Shown here: positions 50,801 to 61,272 of the stretch, in pieces
Position numbering within the stretch: position 1 is the stretch's first letter
Layout of the letters: every line of letters starts with the position of its first letter
From: Branchiostoma floridae
Taxonomy: Eukaryota; Chordata; Leptocardii; Amphioxiformes; Branchiostomatidae
Direction: 5' to 3'
Assembly: GCF_000003815.2 (NCBI RefSeq)
Contig: NC_049979.1
Coordinates: 12,674,882-12,738,881 of the forward strand
Length of the DNA: 64,000 nucleotides
Notes under the pieces: model-generated
The model's input: only the letters and a program-made list of their open reading frames with translations
What the model was told of the DNA's origin: nothing
Databases searched by the model: none
Translations under genes and position numbers: made by a program

Positions 50801-53800
50801 TCCCACTGATAAGATAAATCATCATGTTTTGAAAAAAAAAAACTTACCTAACCAACACTGAAAAACAATGGTTGTCATTGTCACTGACCTGATTGATTGA
50901 GTAGGGCGTCTCTGGTAATGAACATAATCATGAATGTTTATCCAATCTCCTCCCACTGATAAGATAAATCATCATGTTTTGAAAAAAAAAACTTACCTAA
51001 CCAACACTGAAAAACCAACACAGATGAAGTTTCATGCTAAAATGCCTAGGTTTATTTATCATGTTGTTTGTGTATTGCATTCTTTCTGGCAGATCATTAA
51101 CCTAATCAAGTAAGATTCTGGGGAATGGCTTCAACAGCCTTTGGCAGCAAAATGAAAGTTGTAGTGCGACACTGTCTATATGCAGACTCCTCACATTTTA
51201 TGACTCCTGATTGTGATAATAACACAGGGACGGGAAGGCACACGCTGCCGAGGTGCCGGAATACCCCATTCTTGGTGAGTTCCACAGTACATTATTGAGT
51301 TTCTTCGCCATTAGATTTTTGGGAAATCTCTACATGATATCGAAACCATAAAGCGATTTAACTGGACTCTAAAACGTCAACAAGTAGCTATAGCATAGCA
51401 TCACCATCACGTATTGGAAGAGTAGGCCAACAACAACCACACTTTTAGTAAGATAATGGCAACCTACTTCAATTTGTCCGTGTGCATCACACATGGCCAC
51501 TAACAGGAAGTATTCCTATTGTACACAGGAAGAGAAAAAGAGATGGAGAAGTTTCTAGATGAACTACACCTGATGACACAGCATCTGGAGAAGGGGGATC
51601 ATCGGAGGGTCATCATATTCGAGGGCGAGGCTGGGATCGGCAAGTCACGCGTGCTGGAAGAGGTGATCTTGAAGGCAGAGGAAGAGGGGATCAGGTACAA
51701 AAAGCCGGTTGTGCGATCGGGGATACATGCCAATAATGCAACCAGACGCTTTATTGAATTACGCCATTGGAAACTGGGAGTTACTACAATAATGAGTATA
51801 TAAACTGAAAATAGCTACATGTGTTTTGTCCTCGTCGATACTAGTAATAATGAAACTGTATGCTAGATGATCATTAAAAATGGCGCATTCTTCATAAATG
51901 GCATCGTGTACGCAGTCGAACCCTTCGGATTAATGAAAATACCACCTTTCTTCCTCTGCAGGGTCCTGTCATGTGCCTTGACAATCCAAGACTTTAACAC
52001 GCCTTACATCACGGTAAAGACACTGATCGACATGCTGTTCGATATAGACAGCAAGGACTCTCACATTGAGGCTGAACATCATCTGTTGAGCATCATCAAA
52101 CACCATGACGTGGCAGACGAGCTTTGTCTTCTCAATGACCTCATCAATGTCAAGGTAAAATTTCTATGCGATAGTTTCAATGCATTACATCTTTACTTAA
52201 CATCCGTAAAAAGGGATAGAACTACTGACCCATTTTACGTCGTACAAATAAAACTTGAGCACGCTGTGCTAGCATGCTTTTACTTGTTAACGTTACGTGT
52301 CTAACAGACAAAGCGAACATGTGGTATCACAAATCTGTGCAGCTTTAAATTGTACAAAGATGTAGATATGTGTGAGTGAGATTTGTGAGTGGGATGCTCC
52401 TATCGCCAGATTCCGTTTGGACCTGTCGTGCAGCAACACCGCATGTCGCACATTAACGGCAAATGTCTGTGCATACGACTGGCTCTGTCCCTGGTACTGA
52501 AAACTGTGGCGATGTCGTCATCTATCCATAGAAACTCCTTTCCTCACTTCAGCAAACCCCTGAACGGCACCTTTTTGTTTTCTCAGTTTCACGTAACCCC
52601 TCTAGTAGCAGCCATGCGTGGGGAGGAGAGAACAAAGGAGCTTCACAAGTTGTTGTTTAAGATTGTTCACGAAGTAAGTTCACTCGTTTTCTTGGTTGCC
52701 ATCCACTAATACTAGTAAAGCTACTTACCCGTTTTGTGGTAAACGATTAAAGCATGACACTTATGATCACCAAATATGCACATTCCTCCTGGAGAAAACT
52801 TTTTCTACAAACAACAACAGCAAGAACAACATTGTACGGTCCAGGTGTGATTGATAATTATTAAAGGTCGTCTTTCCAGTATACAGCAGACAATTTTGTC
52901 ATGTTTGCGGTGGACAACGCTCATCTGATCGACCACGATTCCTGGGAATTCATCTCTGATTTGTCAGAGGACCCGAATTCGGTCTGCATCATGACCATGC
53001 GGCCATTGCAGCCCAACAAAATGCCCAACCAGACCGCACTGAGTGTGCTGTACAGCCCCTACACACTGCACATCAAGCTGTCCGGCCTGGACGAGAGCGT
53101 CATTCCGGACCTGGCCTGCCAAATCCTGGACGTGGCACAAATCCCCATGGAAATCAAGGAGTAAGCTTGGCGTACATACACCTTCAATCTTGTATTACTG
53201 ATTTGATATAGGCATTTTGAAATACTGGGTGTCGAGTGTTTATGATCCAAAGTTCGTTCTTCACAGAGTCCTGCAGAAGAGAAGCCACGGCGTCCCATCC
53301 TGGTGTGAGCAGGTGCTTCGTCACCTCTACTTCCAGGGCAGTATCAAGACCGTCAACATGGAAGAAGCGCCGCTCGAATACAGCCGGTTGTCTCATAAAA
53401 GGTCTGTTTGTAGTGATGGTTCCAAATTTGACTTGTGGTGGAGTTTCGAACGAGATGAAGTTAGATTTTATTGAAGTAAAACGACTTATTGGCGACAGGG
53501 GTGGAAGTTGTGGAATAGGATAGTCATGGAACTGACAATTTGTAATTTCTATGAAATATCACTACCAAGGTCACAAGACACTCATCCACTCCCGACACCA
53601 TTTCAACATTGAAAGGTTGGTTTTCTATTTGGACAGGAGTTCCATCCGGAAGCAGAGCTTAAGCACAGGTAAGGATCCATCGGAAATGGCGGGCGGCACC
53701 AGAAGTCAGACGGGGTCCCGTACAACGGAAGTTGCAGAAACGACGATGGTGTGCATCCTGGCACCCGGGGTCAGTCTGGATGACTTCAACTTACCTGAAT

Positions 53801-56800
53801 CGGTTAAAGGTACGCACAAGGCCCCTCGGGTTATGTTTGTCCCGTTTCTACCTTATCTTAATTCAGCTACAAAAACACCAAAGATCTGGTTACGTAATCA
53901 CACATAGATTGGACATTGATATACCTCGGCTGCAAGCGACCACACTAACTCATATGATTATTTGTTTTTGATTTTATAGATTTTCGGGGCTAAGTCAGAT
54001 CGTGTCATAACTTCTTGAGTTACAATCTACAGATATGATGGTTGCGCGGCTGGACAGGCTGAACACGTCCGACAACATGGCGGCCAAGTGTGCCTCGGTC
54101 ATAGGCGTGACCTTCACCCGGAGGATGCTGGAGGCCATCATCCCTCAGTACAACAACAGAAAAGTACGCTTTGTCTTTTCTCTTAATTGAGTCCGATAAT
54201 AGTAATGACGTGCAGGGAAACGTGTAAAAAAATCCCCTCAAATAATTTCACAGTGCATACATGCTCATGGTCATCACCACCACTTTGATGACGACACCTT
54301 CCAACCCGCAGGTACGCGCGTCCGTCCAGTCGCTGATGCAGTGTCAGATCCTGGAGTGTGCCGCCGGTGACGAGGATGAGCACCGTGTCCACCACCACCA
54401 CGCGCACCTGGCCGCCTCACAGAAGATTGAATGCCGCTGCGTGAAGGATCCTGGTGATGAGTCCTTTCTCGTATACCCAAAAGGTAACCGCTCCAGCCCC
54501 GTCGTCGTGGACATCCACTGCAAGCTACTGCGATTTAGATCTCCGCTCATCCAGGAGACAGCGTACGCCCTGCTCACAGAGGACCAGAGGAAAGCCTTGC
54601 ACAAGATGTGCGGCGAATTCTTGGAGGGACAGGCGCATAAGTGTAAGGCATGTGGTGGAGGAGATTTTGTACACTACCACGGGCAGCAAGGCAGTGAGCC
54701 GAGGCAACAGGAAAGGCCGACTGCAACGTCTGGTGCACTAGTGCAATCAGCCACCGGCATCGAGGAGTCATACGCATCTCTTAAACTCACTCAGTCCAAG
54801 CTACAGCCTTCCATAGAGAAGTCCCCAGGTGCACCGGGTGTTAAGCGCATGTCTGCTGGTGGAGGGGGAAGCCGCAGACAGAGCTCATTTGCCGGTCGAG
54901 TTCAGAAAATGGAGAGGGGATTCAAGGCGCAGGACTTTAGAAGGTCCTCTGATTTAAGCACTATGACGATAGAGCAAGGTGAATGATAGATTCTTTTCTT
55001 CTTGTAATACTAATACTAATACTATACTAATACTAGTAATAGTTCTTACATGAAACAGGAATATATGGGTAGTTTTGATAAACAAATCTATTTAACAGAA
55101 AAAAAGTCAAAATAAGTGTCGTGCCATCTGTATTTTGCAACCATTATCGCCGCTTCAGGCAGCGTCACCTCCTTCGGAAGTAAGATGAGCGGAAGTAGGT
55201 TGAGCGTGGATAGCAAATCCCGTTCCAGCGCCGCGGGCTTCTTCGGGTAAGGAACTTTTAATTACCATTTGCAGTTTTGCATTTGGTGCGATTCAACAAG
55301 GCACGCACTCCTGTCAGATATGAACCTGCCATGAACGCTTGTATGTCTGTTATCGGTATATCGTTTACTAATTCTCTTCAGGCTGTTTCCTCTCCCCTAT
55401 TCCTTGTGGCTTTCTTTGTTTCTTTTTAGCTTGGAGTTTATTTGGCACTTAACCATTCATATTACATTTTATTAGCATGGATTCCATACATGTCAAATGT
55501 ACATGTTGAATGTACATGTACATGTTCTAGCCTATGTTCTGCTGTATGAGATCTTAAGGTACGTCTCAAAGTATGCTGACTTTAAGGCTTGTTTTTGTTT
55601 TTGTATCAAATCATCAATGCAAAGACTCTATGTAAGATCGGCTGTTTGAAGCTGATGTCATGGGACAATCTGATCATCTTGGCTGGCCTGTAGGTCTGCC
55701 AGTGAGGTACAGATGGAGGAAGGGTGGAAGCAGCTGGACATTGATCTGCGCGGCTGTGAGTGCCTGCAGGTCCTGGCCTCCGTCTACCCTCTACTGCTAC
55801 ATCATTGGAAGGGCGCCGGCAACGTGTCAAAGGTCATCCACTTCCTGGTGGAATCATCGGCGGCTGCAGTTTCAGTCAATAACAACATGGAGGTATTAAG
55901 GCTTCGACGGTCAACTTTTATACAAAATATCCCACTTCATACAGCCATAATACCACTATGAGACGTCACAGCCCAAATGCATTTAGTGGGTCAGATAGGA
56001 CCGATAGACAGCAAATGTATGAAGGGTTTGATTTATTTACAGAAAAATTGATTCAATTCAACAATCCATGTGGAGATATTTCAATAACAGTACCAAATGA
56101 CGATAAGTTTTCCTCGTAGGCACTTTCCCACCTGTCCGAAGTGTCGGACATGCTGAAGGCCATATCTAAGGGTCGCAAGGCACTGGAGAACGCAACAGAA
56201 AGGAGCGTTCGAGTTGACAAGGAGGAAAGGTCTAGGATTGAGAGTCTTCAGGGTCAGGTGAGACGTGTGATATGGCAACACCTGTTGCATATGGAATGTA
56301 CTGATTAGTTTAACGCCAAAAGTAGTCATAAAAACAAGTTAATCTATCTTTATATACATGTATTGCTGTTAATCTATTCATGCAGCAACAAAGAGCAAGA
56401 TTTATAAAATCATTATCAGAGGCAAGGCAAGAGGAAACAGAACCCAGTCCGTCACCCGCTTGTGTTTCTAACCTGCTTATCCAATTTCTTAAATGCGTAA
56501 CGAATCTATCTTGCCCTAGGCTTACTTCCAAATGGACCGTTTCGAGGACTCCATGCCACACTTCCACCGAGCGCTGAAGATCCTCGGAAATCCCCAGCCT
56601 ACGACTGAAGCTGGCGTCAGACTGCGACTGCTTCGAGCGGGCTTCCGACAGGTCCTACATGTGATGTGGCCCGATCAGTTTGTAGGAAAAGCCGGGTATG
56701 TCTGACATGCATTCCGTTCAGCATTCCAACAGGAAATAGATTACTTTTAATTACTATCCTCATATAGCGATTGTGATATCTGTTGGATATAGGACTAACG

Positions 56801-59800
56801 GTATCAAATTTTACCGTATGGAATCCAAACATTTTCATTTTCCACTTTATCTAGACGGTGGTAAACCTCCAATTGCGCCGAAACTTTGGCAACATATGCA
56901 CGACACAGGAGGCAAAACATTCCAACGTTGTAGACGACGAATACACGCTGAATGTTTATTCAGTCTTCTAATGCAAATTTGTGGAACTATTAGCCGTTTC
57001 ACCATTATCTACTGATCTTTCACAGGAGTTCCCGCGCCAATGTGCTGGTGGAGCAGGCCCGGTGTCTGTCGCACGTGTCCCACGCCTACCACATGGTGCA
57101 CCAGGACAGGCGCGCCCTGGTCGCCGCCCTGCAGCAGCTCAACGCCGCCGAGCAGGCAGACGACGACCTACATGAGGTATGGGCCGCTTCAAGGGGGAAT
57201 ACTCCACAGAGTTCTTAAGCGTGCTTTTATCATGTAGGGTGAGATTTAATCAAGGATATATCAAGCATTAAGTAGACAAGAACCGAACATTGAGAGAGGA
57301 GAATGAAGATCTTTTGTCCAGAGGCTGACAACTCACAGGCCCTCGGGCCTAGAGGCGTCAGGGTGAGATATATTATCAAATACAAGCTTGTGACGATGGG
57401 GACCTGTCTGTTTGATGAAAACTCATGTACAAGTAGGACTAAAATTAAAATTATCTTTAAGATTAGCAGTGATGTGTATCCATGTATCTCTATAGCTGAT
57501 CACAGCCTACACCGCAATCATGGAGAACTGTCAGCTGATGAACTGGTCCAGAATTGCAGAGGGATATGAGAGGAAAGCCCTGAAGAGGTGAGAAGCTGCC
57601 ATCATTCCAGCCTGTGATTATCTCTGTGAAAACTGTTTGATTTACTGAGCTGAAACTGAAATTGATACTCCAAAAACAAGGCTGCAATCACTACAGCATT
57701 CTAGCCCTCAACCGACGTCTTCAATTGTCCATCTATATTCCATCACAGATGCAAAGAGGTGGAATCTAGCCTAGTGGCCGATGACCTCATCACATTGGCG
57801 CACCTCTTCAGTGTCAGCATGTCACTCCGGCTGGGAAGGGGACAAATTCACCCTGCTGTCGACTCAGGTCTGTGTATACACCCCATGAACTTGGTATCCA
57901 ACCCCATATTCACAGTCATGTTAGTTTGTATTTAATGAAATGTAATATTTTTTATGGTTTGTACGTTTGTAATTGTTTCTAACATGTTGAACGAAAAAAG
58001 TAGGATACACTTTTGAACGGTTCAACATTTTATCGCCTTTTTCAAAGAGGATTTCCTGTAAAGACATGGTGTATTCTGCAATGTATTAAAAGAAACATCT
58101 TTGGAAATAACTTCAAAAGAGTGGAAAGTCTCTGATTAATAACGCTTTGCTCCTACTACGAACTCCCAATAGGCTACCATTCCAAGTCAGTTTGTGAGAG
58201 GCTTCACGACAACGTGATGGAGCTTCAGTGCCTTCCGCTGCTGGCGCAGGCACTGCTGTTGGCAAACAGGTGAATGTAACTTTCAGTACCGCAGCTTATG
58301 ACCACCAATCGTCACAGTCCAACTGCAACTATGTCTGTGTCCTATTTAGAACTGTGTTCTATCGGGGTCGTTACCCGTTTCTTAGTGGGGAAAGCCTACT
58401 TATTAGGCAATTTAGTTACAAATACATGAACTACAGTTAATATCAGAAGAATATCATGCAGATTATTAATTCTCCTCAGAAGTTAAACTTTTCTGTGGAA
58501 AATGTTGTGATTTGACACTGTCACATCATTTTGGATGGTGTTTGGTTATGAGTACTATCAATCCCTGATAGTTGCAACACTTACATTTATATACAATGCA
58601 GGGAACGTGACAGTGTGGAGGTAGTGCGTCAGTTGTTCTACCTTTCCGAGGAAAATGAGGACGTCATTGGCAAGGCGTGGTACTACTGCAACTGCCTGGA
58701 CCTGCTGCTGGAGGAAGGTTCTCTCCAACTCACCTTTCCTTTTTATCATATCCTAATATCCTAGTTACGGGTCTTCTAGCATGTATAGAAGAATGATATG
58801 TTTCCAATTCAACTTAAACATTACCCGTATCATATATACTGGCCGTCATCGGGTCAGCTCTCACAAATATTAATCAAATATGTTAGCCTTGACCATTGAT
58901 AATGCTATGCCATTCTACCGTGTCTTGCATAGCAAATGAAAGCTCTGAGAAACCGACATAATCCTTTTCTTCGTTAATCGTTTGTACTTTTTTTACAGGA
59001 GTTGTTCTGGAGAATTATGAGGAGTGCGTAGAATTTACGTCAGAAGCCGCTGAGGACCCGTCGTTCATGGATGACGTTATCCCGCGATTTTACCTGCTAG
59101 CTGGTCTTGCACTTTGGTGAGATGTCCGAGATTTTACCTATTTTAACCATAACTGTTGTATCAGACGTGACAATTTCTCTTTTACCACTGTTCTTCTTGT
59201 GTGGACCTTTTAGATATTTGCAATTCACTTAACTCATCATCCATTCTGCCGAAATAGTTCCAACCAAATATGTGAAAATGACTTAGACAAATATTGATGG
59301 TTAATTGGTGGATTGTGTGGTTTCCCAGTGCCTCACGGAAGGGGAACTGGCACCGAGCCGAGAGTTGGTTCCTGTTGGCAGAAACCATTCGCCCGCCACG
59401 GCTGGAGACGTTTATGGCCGCCAACGCGTACGCTAAGGTGGTGGAGTGCGAACTGCTAGCCTACTGCAACGCCTTGGTGCTGGGAATGAAAGTTATGATG
59501 ATGAGAAAACAGGCACAAAAGGTCAGTCAGTTATGTTCCATAGCTTGGTATAGAACTTCCGCCAAATCTCACTGTACGGACGAAATTTCCGGACTTAAAG
59601 GCACAGGAAATGTTGAATGGATATGCCCGTGGTGCTGAAATATCGGTTGTACTTGCATCATCAAATCAGTGAACTGAACGAGTTTGCAACGGGCACTGTT
59701 GCAATGAGCTACACCCCTGATAGAACTGTAAATTAGTGATTCTCCATTTTTACATTATTAGTACTAGTGCTAATATGACTGTTCGATCCAGGCCATCAAA

Positions 59801-60485
59801 CAACTCGGCCACGCGTGCCTAGACTTCCCGGTGCTGAAGCCGCGATGGCTCCACTATCAGGCGTACTTTCACATGCTGTCAGGGGACGCCAAAATTGGAC
59901 GGGACTTTGTGGATAAAGCTGTGGAAGTGTGCGAAGAACATGGCAATGAGATGGAGGAAAAATGGGTGCTATACAACCGCAGGTGGGGAACACAAGTGTG
60001 CAAAAACTGGAATGTGTTTGTAGCTTTCCAAATAGAAAATCATGCAATGGGCCCATTACATGATGTTTGCAGAAATTTATTTTACTTATGGAGTGCATTT
60101 GTCAAAGTCATGGTTGCAAGTCAGCAGACAACACCCAGTATTAAATGTACCATGTGCTATTTGACGCAGTTTACATAAGCACTCAAAGTTCTGTTGAAAC
60201 CTTGACAAAAAACAATACAATGGAAAATAAAGGAAAATACTATTATTGTTTGACAAGGAGTGTTTCTCACTATTAATCAATTTTGTCACCACGCAGTCAT
60301 CATATAGAGAAAGCCAATGATTGTGTTGTGTTTAATTTAACAGGAGGTGGTTCAAGAAGAGGAAGGTGAATCAGACCAAGTTTTGGATCCCCGATGGGGA
60401 CCTGGACTGGCACACTAAGGACGACCCTGGAGCCACAGAGATCAAGTACTGGCTGCCCATGCCTCCACCTTCCAGCAAGTGGTAG
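44752..60485 (+). CDS. ADCY10: Soluble adenylyl cyclase (ADCY10-like), complete, 35 exons
   Basis: Class III cyclase making cAMP, normally bicarbonate- and Ca2+-regulated, followed by a STAND-type NTPase and TPR-like region. Exons: 44752-44896, 45164-45349, 45640-45809, 47084-47204, 47382-47587, 47891-48020, 48309-48371, 48597-48676, 49012-49171, 49434-49465, 49677-49795, 49962-50038, 50533-50716, 51228-51274, 51529-51694, 51962-52154, 52587-52673, 52880-53160, 53267-53401, 53637-53809, 54033-54163, 54312-54978, 55159-55246, 55694-55892, 56120-56257, 56520-56695, 57026-57176, 57496-57587, 57749-57867, 58173-58269, 58602-58717, 58999-59116, 59329-59521, 59792-59982, 60344-60485. They sum to 5373 nt: 1790 codons plus TAG, against 1610 in human. 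The start is preceded directly by an in-frame TAG (44749-44751) and lacks a pyrimidine-rich acceptor. Unusual points are given under the domain entries and findings. Confidence 0.95.
45968..46098 (-). other. Short acidic open stretch in ADCY10 intron 3
   Basis: On the minus strand about 40 codons run to a TAA at 45968-45970, reading TVDEDPEEDDDDDTTGMEAR and ending QLTYDWEWT. The Asp run comes from a (TCA)n-like stretch. It could be the 3' tail of a decayed gene copy or chance; no product is recognised. Confidence 0.25.
46328..46357. repeat. Perfect 30-bp palindrome in ADCY10 intron 3
   Basis: GTAACAAACGTTACC at 46328-46342 is followed with no spacer by its exact reverse complement (46343-46357). 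The right arm GGTAACGTTTGTTAC occurs again at 46506-46520 and 46688-46702. Confidence 0.95.
46460..47025. repeat. Dispersed repeat, copy 2 (ADCY10 intron 3)
   Basis: Diverged copy of the repeat at 8776-9254, same orientation and same block order, interrupted by a run of 15 G at 46895-46909. Together with the palindrome it fills most of the intron between exons 3 and 4. Confidence 0.75.
47891..48676 (+). other. ADCY10: ADCY10 C1-C2 linker, Ser/Lys-rich
   Basis: Exons 6-8 encode a Ser-, Gly- and basic-rich linker ending in RKYIIRPVLQK. RIRRKS ends exon 6 (Ser319) and is a PKA consensus. The 225-base intron between exons 7 and 8 has no stop in frame. Confidence 0.75.
49012..50716 (+). other. 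ADCY10: ADCY10 C2 cyclase domain
   Basis: Exons 9-13. KVFMFDKGCTF, VSIGVTTGSTFCGVVGH and HEYTVIGRKVNLAARLMM are diagnostic. Thr496, Asn503 and Arg507 match human Thr405, Asn412 and Arg416 in spacing, so nucleotide and transition-state contacts are kept. The C2 metal position reads VVFINL, without Asp, as normal for sAC. Confidence 0.85.
50720..51018. repeat. 150-bp tandem duplication in ADCY10 intron 13
   Basis: The segment starting GGTTGTCATTGTCACTGACC occurs at 50720 and again at 50870, identical except for one base in an A run and junction bases. It begins 3 bases after the splice donor of the exon ending at 50716, so the donor itself is not duplicated. Confidence 0.9.
51529..53401 (+). 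other. ADCY10: ADCY10 STAND-like NTPase domain
   Basis: Exons 15-19. Walker A is GEAGIGKS (606-613), a canonical GxxGxGKS. The Walker B strand reads VMFAVDNAHLID: Asp734 is kept but the next residue is Asn735 where the human protein has Glu. Confidence 0.75.
54312..60485 (+). other. ADCY10: ADCY10 C-terminal CxxC block, insert and TPR-like helices
   Basis: Exon 22 (667 bases, the longest) holds a His cluster (HVHHHH, about residue 988) and the family-conserved HKCKACGGGDFVHYH. It then has a low-complexity insert with RRQSS (1150-1154) and RRSS (1172-1175). Exons 24-35 encode helical repeats, many at about 35-residue spacing, ending KYWLPMPPPSSKW. Confidence 0.7.
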
Positions 60486-61272
60486 TCTAGGGGGAAATTA
60501 GTAGCTATAGTACTACAGAAGAACAAAATGGCAAAAAAAATAATGGATATCAAGTACCAGGTTTACTTCCTCCATGATGCCACATATACACAATAAAAGA
60601 TGTGACAACTGACCACATCAACATGCATGCACAAGCCAATGTTTCCTGGGTCATGACTTATCACAGCACACCTACAACATGAAACATATATATACTACCG
60701 TACATGGATTAACAAGTGGAGTCATCAATATCATCAGTACTATTTATGCAATGACACATAATTTTCTTATTTTGAGATTAAAATCTCTTAATCACTGACA
60801 AATTACTCCAATTACACAACCAATAACTATGTCACAAAATATACAACACTTAAAAAAGTTGATTGTGAAATGTCTACATGCTCAAAATAAAACATCAAAG
60901 GGCAAATAAGTTTGATAATCAGGAGTACCTTGTTTCATACACTGGTGCAGTGGTACAGTACATTTAAAAGCTGTACCACAATTACTACAACCATTAAACA
61001 TTACACATGTTTTAGTTGCTTGACACTGAGGTCATTGTAGTTAACACACAATGTAAGACTAGCTTAGAATGCTGCAGTAAATCACTCAAGCCAAAGCTGT
61101 CATTACTGTATGGCAGCCAAATCACTTAATAAGCACATGTGACCATATACCGACGAAGTGAAGCAGTTAGAGAGACAACAACAACAACTGCTATCAAGCA
61201 CTACAACTCTGTGCACAATTGTAAGGCAGACAATTTAGTCCCATCCAGCCACCCTCCTCAAGCATTTCAGCT
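60486..61272. other. Convergent 3' UTRs of ADCY10 (+) and UNC79 (-)
   Basis: AATAAA at 60592-60597 is the likely ADCY10 poly(A) signal, about 107 bases after the stop. No clear minus-strand signal for UNC79 was found. No coding sequence is seen. Confidence 0.55.

Noticed and set aside
52405-52586. Open stretch before the ADCY10 exon at 52587 (IPFGPVVQQHRM...)
   Set aside because: It is open into the exon, but the family alignment runs directly from LINVK to FHVTPL and a TTTTCTCAG acceptor sits at the junction.
54274-54777. Several antisense open frames over ADCY10 exon 22
   Set aside because: They mirror a GC-rich coding exon; no recognisable products or splice structure.
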